A stretch of DNA of 64,000 nt from Saprospiraceae bacterium (GTDB lineage Bacteria; Bacteroidota; Bacteroidia; Chitinophagales; Saprospiraceae), in NCBI GenBank assembly GCA_041392805.1, contig JAWKLJ010000001.1:5268501-5332500 (forward strand). Reading direction: 5' to 3'. The notes beneath the pieces were generated by a model. That model worked only from the letters and a program-made list of their open reading frames with translations, was not told where the DNA came from and ran no database searches. Shown piece by piece: positions 24,508 through 31,500 of this stretch (the stretch's first letter is position 1; every line of letters starts with the position of its first letter). Position numbers and translations under genes: made by a program.

Positions 24508-26961
24508 TTATTTTCTGAACCTGGCAGCACCTTCTTCGTTCATGGTGCTTTTTTGATAATCTTTTTTCAGCTTACCAAAGTTGAAAATGGTAGACAAGGT
24601 AAATCGCCGGGTGTTCAAATCACTTTGGTAGGTCGAGTTGTATTGGTCAAAGAATCGGATACCGGCAGGGTCATTGGTATTGAAGATGTCGCTGACATTG
24701 GCAGCAATCGTGAGCAGCCCATCCCAAGCTTTGTATTGGAAGCCCAGATCAAGCGCCCAAGTGGAGGCTGTCTTTACCTGAAAGCCCCTGACCCCCCTGG
24801 CGTAACGGAAGGATTGTTCCAAGGTGCACTCCCGATTAATTTTGTAGCTGTTATTGGTGCCCAATTGTAGTTTGTATTCTCTGGCATTGTACAAGGCATC
24901 TGACAGGAATTCTTCTTTTACATCATAGATAAAAGGAAGCACCAGTGTATTGATTTGCCCACGAAGCCTATTTCCCTTGCCCAACACATAATAAGCGGTC
25001 ACCGAGGCAAAGGCAAAATGTGTATCAAAGGCATTGTCTGGAATAATTAAGGTTGAAATACCGTCATTCATCAACCTTCTGGTCATGGCAATATTATCTT
25101 GGCCATGGGTATACCCGAGCGTAATGGACAGGAACTGCATCAGGAAACTGGTCAGTCGGATATTGTATTTAATTTCTGGTTTTAGGGCTGGGTTTCCGAC
25201 CGAGCTAGTGAAGGCATCGATGTACCTTTCATAGGGGTTTACGTAATTGTAATTGGGCCGTTCAATACTGGAGTTGAAGTTAATAGAGGTCTGGAAGTTG
25301 CGGTTGGCACTATAACTTAGGGTCAGGTTAGGGAAAAACTTAGTGTACCCGATGCTAAAGGTGCTATCGATTTTCAAAGACTGGCTTTTGATATCGGTCT
25401 GTTCTACCCGAGCACCCGCCTGGATGGTAAAGTCGCCAAAGCTATGCTGGTAGGCCAGGTAGGCGGCCGCGACTTGCTCTGCATAAGCCAGGCTGTCACT
25501 CCTTTGGTAATCGTGGATGGTTGATTCATTTTGAATGGTATCGTAGGAGGTAAAGTTCTCGATCATCCCATCCGTGTATTTTAGTCCCATCCTAATGCTC
25601 GAATGCTTGCTGAAGTATTTTTTGAAATCGATCTGTGCACTATATTGGTGGCCATCTAAGGGCAGAGAGGCCAAAACAGGTGTCGCTGGCGTTAAGATTT
25701 CCCCATTCACATCGAGTATTTCATTGCTAAAAAGAGGATTTTCTTTCACATAACCACTCAGGTAACCAAAGGAAACATCCAGCTTGCTACCAAGGGTATC
25801 CAAATGGTGTTCCAAATAGAGATCCAACGAAGTTAGGTTATCTCTTAAAGGCGTATTTTCTGTTTGTCTGATGCTAAAATCAGTAGCTGTTGGGTGATTT
25901 ATAAAAGATTGTCCGGCAAAGGTTTTTTGGTCGCGACTAAAATAAGAACTCCCACTAAAGCCTAGCATTGTTTTGTCGCCAAGGTCATAATCGAGCCCTG
26001 CCGAGATAGAAGGCATGCGCGACAAGGTTCTATTGTTGCTGGTAGTATTAATGATAGTTTGTTCATTATCAAACAGTTCACCATATATTTCCTCGGATTG
26101 ATTACGCGCATATTGATTGCCATTATTGAAGCCCATAGCAGCATAAGCGCGCATATTATGGGTATTCCAATTGAGGTTAGCGTTGTGGCTACTACTCGTG
26201 TACCGATCAAGGATCAATCGGTTGGTGAGGGATAAATTATAGGTATTGCTCAATTTTTTTGCCGTAACAATATTGATGATCCCGCCAGAGCCTCTGGCGT
26301 CATATTCCACCGTTTTTCCATTGATCACTTCGATGGACTTGAGGCCATTGGCAGGGATGGATTCCAATAAATTGGCCAGTTGCTGGCCGCTAAGGGTCTT
26401 TTGTCGGCCATTAACCAAGACGGTCACATTGGCGCTTCCATTCAGCGAGATGGTATTGTTTTCGTCGATCCATACCCCGGGAACCCGTTCCAGGATTTCC
26501 AAGGAGCTGCTGGAGGAGGCCCCTGCGAGACGGTCGACTTCCACGATCATTTTTGCCCCCTCTACGCGGACTGGTGGCCGAAGCCCATTTACGACCACTT
26601 CGTTGAGCAAGTTTTGCTGCGCAGTCATCGCAATGTCCAATACCTGAGGAGTTGACTCGATGGTTAACTCCTTAGATTGGAAGCGTTGGAAGGCAAGCAT
26701 ATCGGCGTATAGGAAATACCGACCTGGTTTCACTCTCTCGAAGTAATACTGGCCAACACTATCCGTCAAGGCAAGGCTCACGGTGGTAGAATCGGGTAGG
26801 CGCAACAGGGTGATAGAAGCAAACTCGATGGCCTCTTGTGAGTCTTTGTTGAACACTTTTCCGCTGAGACCAACAGTGGATTGCTGAGACCAAATAAGAC
26901 TTGGCATCATTAAAAGTGTTAGGACCCAAAATCGAATGATAGGATAATGACGTTTCATCAT
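24508..26961 (-). CDS. Outer-membrane beta-barrel receptor (TonB-dependent-like) in the RiPP operon
   Basis: 817 residues. A signal peptide (RFWVLTLLMMPSLIWSQ) precedes a carboxypeptidase-regulatory-like domain (VGLSGKVFNKDSQEAIEFASITLL ... GQYYFERVKPGRYFLYA), then a plug-like region (LNEVVVNGLRPPVRVEGAK, LERVPGVWID, VTVLVNGRQKTLSGQQLANLL, EYDARGSGGIINIV) and a long beta-strand region typical of the outer-membrane beta-barrel family. It sits between the precursor genes and the LanC-like genes on the same strand, with a 150-bp leader containing a hairpin. Family members take up ligands through the outer membrane, though a clear TonB box is not evident to me. Passage of the product through the outer membrane, re-uptake, or immunity are possible roles, all inferred. 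Confidence 0.88.
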   Translation of the reverse strand: MMKRHYPIIRFWVLTLLMMPSLIWSQQSTVGLSGKVFNKDSQEAIEFASITLLRLPDSTTVSLALTDSVGQYYFERVKPGRYFLYADMLAFQRFQSKELTIESTPQVLDIAMTAQQNLLNEVVVNGLRPPVRVEGAKMIVEVDRLAGASSSSSLEILERVPGVWIDENNTISLNGSANVTVLVNGRQKTLSGQQLANLLESIPANGLKSIEVINGKTVEYDARGSGGIINIVTAKKLSNTYNLSLTNRLILDRYTSSSHNANLNWNTHNMRAYAAMGFNNGNQYARNQSEEIYGELFDNEQTIINTTSNNRTLSRMPSISAGLDYDLGDKTMLGFSGSSYFSRDQKTFAGQSFINHPTATDFSIRQTENTPLRDNLTSLDLYLEHHLDTLGSKLDVSFGYLSGYVKENPLFSNEILDVNGEILTPATPVLASLPLDGHQYSAQIDFKKYFSKHSSIRMGLKYTDGMIENFTSYDTIQNESTIHDYQRSDSLAYAEQVAAAYLAYQHSFGDFTIQAGARVEQTDIKSQSLKIDSTFSIGYTKFFPNLTLSYSANRNFQTSINFNSSIERPNYNYVNPYERYIDAFTSSVGNPALKPEIKYNIRLTSFLMQFLSITLGYTHGQDNIAMTRRLMNDGISTLIIPDNAFDTHFAFASVTAYYVLGKGNRLRGQINTLVLPFIYDVKEEFLSDALYNAREYKLQLGTNNSYKINRECTLEQSFRYARGVRGFQVKTASTWALDLGFQYKAWDGLLTIAANVSDIFNTNDPAGIRFFDQYNSTYQSDLNTRRFTLSTIFNFGKLKKDYQKSTMNEEGAARFRK

Positions 26962-26990
26962 TCTGAATTTTTAAAACGTTTGAAATAAAT

Positions 26991-27066
26991 GCATGGGGGG
27001 TAAAAAGTAATGGCACCAATTGCGAAGAACACCACCACTAGCCTTACTTTTTACACCGCCCCTTGC
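26991..27066 (-). terminator. Long hairpin between precursor and biosynthetic genes
   Basis: The arm 26991-27010 (GCATGGGGGG then TAAAAAGTAA) pairs with 27044-27066 (TTACTTTTTACACCGCCCCTTGC) around a 33-nt loop; 18 or more pairs form with small gaps. It lies in the 151-bp gap after the last precursor gene and before the barrel receptor gene. Such a partial terminator would let precursor transcripts exceed those of the enzymes, a common arrangement in RiPP operons. That function is inferred. Confidence 0.6.
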
Positions 27067-27112
27067 ATTTTGAGAAGAGTGATCCGGATGAAGGATACAA
27101 TTATTCGACTAT

Positions 27113-27310
27113 TTAACTGCAAGATTTTTTGCAGCAGCTTCCACCTGGAACAGATGCCGCTTCGGCATTAGTTAGGCGCTCAACAGTTGCATCCGTATTG
27201 GTGGTAATGTTAACTTCTCCATCAGCTCCACCTATGATACCGCTCAGCTGTTGGTTTTGTAATCGAACTAATCGTTCTTTATCTAATGAAAGTTTTTTCT
27301 GATTTGCCAT
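27113..27310 (-). CDS. lanA: Class I lanthipeptide precursor A, GG-leader
   Basis: 65 residues. The leader KKLSLDKERLVRLQNQQLSGIIGG is the Bacteroidetes natural-product precursor type with a Gly27-Gly28 cut site; the SLDKE stretch stands where LanB-binding motifs such as the FNLD box sit. The 37-residue core is rich in Thr and Ser (NITTNTDATVERLT) and ends PGGSCCKKSCS with three Cys. Rings would form between dehydrated Ser/Thr and these Cys. A second Gly-Gly (56-57) just before SCCKKSCS could allow a second cut. The gene has its own upstream terminator (27352-27393), so it may be transcribed separately from the other precursors or by read-through. The core resembles precursor B (NITTN-x-DATV shared). 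Confidence 0.9.
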   Translation of the reverse strand: MANQKKLSLDKERLVRLQNQQLSGIIGGADGEVNITTNTDATVERLTNAEAASVPGGSCCKKSCS

Positions 27311-27351
27311 GGTTAGTTGAATATTAAAATGGTTTAAGGAAATACAGTTGC

Positions 27352-27393
27352 AAAAATCCCAGGAGGTCGGCTAGACCTCCCTACGGGATTTTT
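27352..27393. terminator. Strong intrinsic terminator between precursor genes
   Basis: AAAAATCCC (27352-27360) plus GGAGGTC (27362-27368) pair with GACCTCC (27374-27380) plus GGGATTTTT (27385-27393); the stem is about 16 bp with a tiny loop and A/T tracts on both sides, so it can work in both directions. On the minus strand the T-run follows the stem as expected. The stop codon of the decayed precursor (27371-27373) lies in the loop. It separates precursors C, B and the decayed copy from precursor A. Confidence 0.8.
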
Positions 27394-27613
27394 TACAACA
27401 GTTTTGATTGCTCATTGTAGCTTTCAAACCGGAAGGAGTAAGCGCAATATGGATATATTTCAAGGTGTCGGTAGGACTTGACGACTGAAGTGTAAGCTCC
27501 CCGATCATGCCTTGCGATGGCTGATGTTGCAAGCGCATTAAGAACGCCTTATCCGGTTTAAAAATTTGCTTTACATCGCTTTGGGCCGGTACTGCTGAAG
27601 CATTATTCAGCAA
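27371..27613 (-). pseudogene. Decayed fourth lanthipeptide precursor
   Basis: Read from a TTG at 27613 (the frame is open further up, inside precursor B). The segment IFKPDKAFLMRLQHQPSQGMIG aligns with the leader KLSLDKExLxRLQxQQ-xxxIGG of the three intact precursors, and the end NCCKKSRREV aligns with SCCKKSC. It has lost the second Gly of the cut site (IGE), the last Cys, and any ATG or GTG at the expected leader start. I call it a decayed copy from an old tandem duplication. A living but divergent peptide is possible, since the frame has no internal stop. It lies 10 bp after precursor B, with a terminator at its stop. Confidence 0.6.
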
Positions 27614-27623
27614 GCTAAACGGT

Positions 27624-27824
27624 CTAGCAGGATCTTTTGCAGCAGCTGGTGCCGATGGCTTCGTCGCCTTCTGCAGCGGCAGTTGCAGTTGCTTTAAGCC
27701 CAACCGTAGCGTCTACATTGGTAGTGATGTTTGTCTCATCAGCGCCACCAACAGCGGCATTCAATTGCTGATCTTGTAGACGAACTAATTTTTCTTTGTC
27801 AAGAGAAATTTTCTTTTGTGACAT
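27624..27824 (-). CDS. lanA: Class I lanthipeptide precursor B, GG-leader
   Basis: 66 residues. The leader MSQKKISLDKEKLVRLQDQQ is nearly the same as that of precursor A and ends at Gly26-Gly27. The 39-residue core starts ADETNITTNVDATV, has a Thr/Ala-rich middle (ATATAAAEG) and ends TSCCKRSC with three Cys, the last of them at the very C terminus. Thr37-type residues and the Ser before Cys-Cys are candidates for dehydration. The C-terminal SCCKRSC is shared with precursor C and, with Lys for Arg, with precursor A, so this is probably where the rings lie. Start chosen at the ATG 27824, directly before the KKISL leader motif. Confidence 0.9.
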   Translation of the reverse strand: MSQKKISLDKEKLVRLQDQQLNAAVGGADETNITTNVDATVGLKATATAAAEGDEAIGTSCCKRSC

Positions 27825-27870
27825 GGTATTGAAATTTATAGGTTAAAAAATAAAATGAGAATGCTTGATG

Positions 27871-28068
27871 TTAGTAGCAGCTTCTTTTACAGCAACTATC
27901 ATTCACAGGCTCTGGACGATAGATCGTCGCCTCCTCCAAACCGAAAGTCCCATAGTTGGTTTTACAAGAAATTTCACCGCCCATTCCACCGATGGCGGTC
28001 TGCATTTGTTGTGCTTGAAGACGAAGCAAGGTTTCTTTGTTAAGGGAAAGCTTTTTAAAACTTTTCAT
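27871..28068 (-). CDS. lanA: Class I lanthipeptide precursor C, GG-leader
   Basis: 65 residues, first of the precursor run in transcription order. Leader FKKLSLNKETLLRLQAQQMQTAIGG with the cut site at Gly27-Gly28, the same type as precursors A and B. The 37-residue core begins MGGEISCKTNYGTF and ends DSCCKRSCY. It has four Cys, one more than the others (Cys in EISCK), so its ring pattern should differ; the middle is not Thr-rich. The SCCKRSC end is common to the family. A short hairpin stands 32 bp upstream of the start. Together with precursor B and the decayed copy it may form one small transcript ending at 27352. Confidence 0.9.
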   Translation of the reverse strand: MKSFKKLSLNKETLLRLQAQQMQTAIGGMGGEISCKTNYGTFGLEEATIYRPEPVNDSCCKRSCY

Positions 28069-28099
28069 CGGTATTTTCTTTTTTTATGAAAAATAGTTC

Positions 28100-28128
28100 C
28101 ACTGCTACTATCCATGTAGGTAGTAGTG
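28100..28128 (-). promoter_or_regulatory. Short hairpin upstream of precursor C
   Basis: CACTGCTAC (28100-28108) pairs with GTAGTAGTG (28120-28128) with one mismatch and an 11-nt loop, 32 bp before the precursor C start at 28068. It could end the transcript from the 28186-28725 gene or stabilise the precursor mRNA's 5' end. No clear TAnnTTTG promoter was found nearby. Confidence 0.4.
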
Positions 28129-28185
28129 CTTTATAGCCGTATTCACAAGCAAAATTTGCCCGTATTTTTGTTGTTATTTCAGCGC

Positions 28186-28725
28186 TTAAAAAGTATCCAA
28201 TTCGCAGAATGGATAGATTTCTTTTAAGACTTGGTTGAGTAGTTCATCGGGGCTAGTGCTTTTCAGCAGGCTATTATTATGATGCAGGACACAAGAAAGA
28301 TAAGAGGCTATTTCGCCATCCATCGATACGACTCGATTGGTCATCAGTCCCGTTTCTCCTTTTACCTGTTCATATTGCTGAAACCACAAATTATATACTT
28401 TCAATAACTGCTTGGATCGTCCATCTTCCCGTTGAATCACAAAAAAACCGATCCGGTCATCTACCGAAACAAACTCGGCAATCGTATTCATCAGGGTAAA
28501 AGGAATGCGTCGATCCCGCCCTTTGTATTTCGTCTCCACCACTTCAAAATAAATCTCGAATAGGTTCAAGTCGAAATCCGTATACATAGGCATCAAGTCC
28601 TTCTGCCAGTATGGATAAAACCCAATTTCATAGGTGTTCCCATAATTGGAAGTGAAAAAAAATTCATTTGGGCCATATTGCTGAAGCGGATATGGCGTTA
28701 ACATGGCTTTTGTATATTCTTCCAT
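28186..28725 (-). CDS. Unknown protein, DUF6169-like
   Basis: 179 residues without signal or membrane segments. The pattern (NEFFFTSNYGNTYEIGFYPYW, then a FEIYFEVVETKYKGRDRRIPFTLMNTIAEFVS stretch and GFFVIQREDGRSKQLLKVYNLWF) resembles my memory of the Bacteroidota DUF6169 family: a small cytosolic protein of unknown role. I am only moderately sure of that name. The gene is 17 bp after the next leftward gene and about 118 bp ahead of the first precursor, so it could be part of the RiPP operon or simply its neighbour. Confidence 0.7.
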   Translation of the reverse strand: MEEYTKAMLTPYPLQQYGPNEFFFTSNYGNTYEIGFYPYWQKDLMPMYTDFDLNLFEIYFEVVETKYKGRDRRIPFTLMNTIAEFVSVDDRIGFFVIQREDGRSKQLLKVYNLWFQQYEQVKGETGLMTNRVVSMDGEIASYLSCVLHHNNSLLKSTSPDELLNQVLKEIYPFCELDTF

Positions 28726-28742
28726 GATTGCAGGATTTTAAA

Positions 28743-29303
28743 TCAAGAAAACACGACCCTATAATGTCGTTCCACCTTTTCAATGGTATAAATACCGGGA
28801 GATATCGTGTGATTAAATCCAAGTACTTCCGTAATAAAAGTGGGAAGTTCAACCGCTTCCAGCATCGTGAAAACACCTTTAGAGAAATGCTGCCGAATGG
28901 TTTGCTCAGACATACTCGCGATACGAAAATTAATAACAAGATCATTTGGCTCCCGAAACTGAATACTTGCCTGAGCAAAAGAAATAGCCTCTTGCCCCTT
29001 CATTTTTCCAACGGGCTCAATTCTGCAAATACCATGAAACATACACTTACGACTAGGCATGCCCAGGATGATATCCGCTTCAAGGGTTTCGGCCATTCGT
29101 GGCAAAAGGTTATCTGATGCCGTACTGTTTTCCCCTTGAATGCTACCCCGTCGGGCCAAGCGCCTAAGCTTGGTAAGGAAACCAAAGGGGAAGACGAGGT
29201 CGGACGCTGGCAATGGGGAAATGCTCGGGCTTCCTGAGGCATATGGTTTCCCATTTTCCGCATCGAACTTCCGATTTTTGTCCAGCCTTAAAATGTTAGC
29301 CAT
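28743..29303 (-). CDS. Unknown soluble protein with CxxxGxC motif
   Basis: 186 residues, no signal peptide. The N-terminal third is low in secondary-structure signals (KPYASGSPSISPLPASDL). The centre has a striking GMPSRKCMFHGICRIEPVG, in which CMFHGIC could bind a metal or form a disulfide. The last third looks like an alpha/beta domain (ITEVLGFNHTISPGIYTIEKVERHYRVVF). I do not recognise the family. It is 17 bp upstream of the DUF6169-like gene, so the two form a pair ahead of the precursors. Confidence 0.65.
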   Translation of the reverse strand: MANILRLDKNRKFDAENGKPYASGSPSISPLPASDLVFPFGFLTKLRRLARRGSIQGENSTASDNLLPRMAETLEADIILGMPSRKCMFHGICRIEPVGKMKGQEAISFAQASIQFREPNDLVINFRIASMSEQTIRQHFSKGVFTMLEAVELPTFITEVLGFNHTISPGIYTIEKVERHYRVVFS

Positions 29304-29514
29304 AAAACGAGTATTTTCGATTCAATGCTCGATCAACAGAACTAGTTGTTGAGTAGCTATGCAGCTTGCCTACGAAGGTTTTTTCAAAACCAGAACTATA
29401 TTCCGGGGTGACCAACCTAAAGTCGCCTTTTTGAAATATAATTCTCAAATCAAAGAATTTCCTTATTTATCAAAAGTTGACGAATTCTACTGATATTAAT
29501 TTGAATGATTACGT

Positions 29515-29760
29515 TTATTCCATGTTTAGTATACAATCGTGATACTGGTTTGATGCGGTATTTACGGCATAAGAATAGCTTGCCTCGGCTTCCCTGTTGC
29601 ACCTAATTGGTGAAAGAGCTCCTGCACATCTGGTAACGTCCAGTCCATACTGAGTTGTAGCTCCATTATACGCATTTGTCCAATCGCCATAACAATCAGC
29701 AGATAAGAACGGAATGAAAACAAGGAAACTGATGGTGGTAAATATTATTTTCTTTTTCAT
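29515..29760 (-). CDS. Small secreted four-Cys protein
   Basis: 81 residues: a signal peptide (MKKKIIFTTISFLVFIPFLSA) and a 60-residue mature part with four Cys spaced over it (DCYGDWTNAY, TRCAGALSPIRC, QYHDCILNME) and many Tyr, Ala and Asn. The start overlaps the stop of the upstream lipoprotein gene by 4 bp (ATGA type), so translation is coupled. The cysteine-framed, Tyr/Ala-rich end recalls the C-terminal part of the 200-residue lipoprotein two genes upstream. No family is recognised. It might be a secreted effector or a structural peptide. Confidence 0.7.
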   Translation of the reverse strand: MKKKIIFTTISFLVFIPFLSADCYGDWTNAYNGATTQYGLDVTRCAGALSPIRCNREAEASYSYAVNTASNQYHDCILNME

Positions 29761-30233
29761 CTTTCATTTTCTTTTTGGTTAAGAATGTCTCTGGCCAATT
29801 CATCAGAAAGTGCATCTGATGCCTGTGCTAGGCTAAAGGTTTTCTTTATTTGTTCATCACTCAATCTTTTGAATTTGAACTTTTCCTCTAGTTCTTTGGA
29901 TAGAGTAGCAATGTGGCAATGGGTCTCCCAATAGATATCTCCTCCATATAAGGGAGACAGGGCTATTTTTAATTGCTCATCACACAAATCCAAGGATTCA
30001 AGTGATGGGTTATTATTCAGAATTTGATCTAAAGCTTCAAAATCAACCTCTTTTAATGCAACTAATCGGGCACTTTTTAAAACCCATTTTCTATAGTCCT
30101 TAAAGGTTTCATCATTAGCGATTGTTAATAGCATTTCTTCTTCCGAGAGCGCATTGCTTTGACTATTAATGCAAGAAGATAATAGAAAGAAAAAAAGTAA
30201 GTATGAGCCTAAAATAGTTCGGTGAAATTGCAT
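29757..30233 (-). CDS. Lipoprotein of unknown function
   Basis: 158 residues with a lipoprotein signal peptide (ILGSYLLFFFLLSSC, lipobox LSSC). The mature part is charged and mostly helical (LSEEEMLLTIANDETFKDYRKWVLKSARLVALKEVDFEALDQIL in pieces) and should sit in the periplasm or on an outer-membrane leaflet. No domain is recognised. The next gene's ATG overlaps its stop by 4 bp, and the 200-residue lipoprotein gene ends 49 bp before its start, so the three form a small operon of envelope proteins upstream of the lanthipeptide genes. Confidence 0.75.
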   Translation of the reverse strand: MQFHRTILGSYLLFFFLLSSCINSQSNALSEEEMLLTIANDETFKDYRKWVLKSARLVALKEVDFEALDQILNNNPSLESLDLCDEQLKIALSPLYGGDIYWETHCHIATLSKELEEKFKFKRLSDEQIKKTFSLAQASDALSDELARDILNQKENER

Positions 30234-30282
30234 GATAATTTATTTTGTTGGTGAAATTAAAGAATGCTTGATTAGTACAAGA

Positions 30283-30885
30283 TTACTCAATATTGTATCG
30301 TACCATGCAACTGTCATAGTTGTATTCAGCAACTAAAATGCTTGCAGCGTATAGTACAGTACACAAAACCAGACCAGATCCACTAGAGGAAAGTAAACAA
30401 ATAGCATATGAGGAAGAGGCAGCATAGACGTCAATTTCAAAAGAATCGTAACAAGGTGTTCCTGTATTTCGGATATTGAGAGGAGCGCTCAATAATTTAC
30501 TACTTAAAATGCTAGCTATTGACAAATCTGTCAGTTGCTGTAAGATTATATCTTCATTTTCAAAATAGGTGAGTTGCTCCAATAGCGCATACAAATTTTG
30601 TAACTTTTTGAAGAGGCTTTCATCGTCTATTCCAATTTCCTGATAGTCTTTTGGCGTAATAGAGGACTGTTCAAAAAGATGGATAATGCTTTCCGCCTTT
30701 CCATTTTTTTCCTGAAAAATAGATAATGGTATTGCAACTTCTTCAAATATTTTTGTTATTTCAACAGCAATTTCTTTTTCTACTGCTTTATCCACATTAA
30801 TTTCTTTTAAGTTGTCACTACAGTTAACACAAAGCAGTGTGACTAATAAACTGATAAAGAGTGGTGCTTTTTTGAAACAATACAT
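30283..30885 (-). CDS. Lipoprotein with cysteine-framed hydrophobic C-terminal region
   Basis: 200 residues. The lipobox is LLCVNC after a short signal peptide (APLFISLLVTLLCVNC). Residues 20-140 are helical and acidic. From residue 142 a region starts CYDSFEIDVYAASSSYAIC and runs through a hydrophobic, small-residue stretch (LLSSSGSGLVLCTVLYAASILVAEYNYDSC), with four Cys in total. The same scheme, CY at the start, small and aromatic residues within, Y-x-x-C at the end, recurs in the 81-residue secreted protein nearby. Family unknown. It is the first gene of the leftward run. Confidence 0.72.
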   Translation of the reverse strand: MYCFKKAPLFISLLVTLLCVNCSDNLKEINVDKAVEKEIAVEITKIFEEVAIPLSIFQEKNGKAESIIHLFEQSSITPKDYQEIGIDDESLFKKLQNLYALLEQLTYFENEDIILQQLTDLSIASILSSKLLSAPLNIRNTGTPCYDSFEIDVYAASSSYAICLLSSSGSGLVLCTVLYAASILVAEYNYDSCMVRYNIE

Positions 30886-31500
30886 AATATATGGTTTTAA
30901 TGAATTAATCAGAGAAAACTTTTATTCCATTAGATTTTATCAAAAATGAAATTGTTTAAAAATGGAAAACGTTATATGCTCAATCTAATTAGTGCGAATC
31001 AATTTTTCTTACCAAGTCAGTCAGCAATTTCCATCTAACAGTGAAAAACTTTTTTTTCTTCTTTGCTGATTACGATTACAAATATCAAGCAAAATAAAAG
31101 GGTAAACATTGACATGATTTATTATTATCTTACCCGATGTATTTTGTTTTTTTTATAATAAATTATTGAAATTCAAATGATTAAATTAAATAATCTTACT
31201 TAACGCAGATTGTATAAATAACTATTTGCAGCGCAAATGACTACCTCCCAAACGCTCTAAGGCCTTAGAGGTCCTAGAAAATAGCCATAGCTCCTTTTTT
31301 TACCATGAATTTTATGTATATTGCTGTCCATCTTTCCAATATAAACAACAAAAAGCATTTACTGCATTTCACCTGACGCTAATTAGAAATCCCCTTTCTA
31401 CTGCCTTTGCTATGGTGGTAGTTTACTTTGTTCGTTCAGCTTCTAAACAACCAAACATGTTTTGATATATCATTTCAGCTCAACTGGATACTGGATTGTA
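30886..31500. other. Divergent AT-rich promoter region
   Basis: About 615 bp between the leftward lipoprotein gene and the rightward tandem paralogues. By eye it is strongly AT-rich with runs of T and A and holds no credible ORF. It must contain promoters for both directions, but I could not assign a TTTG/TAnnTTTG pair with confidence. Confidence 0.5.

Noticed and set aside
26246..26655. Plus-strand frames inside the barrel receptor gene
   Set aside because: Shadows of the minus-strand coding sequence; no signals of their own.
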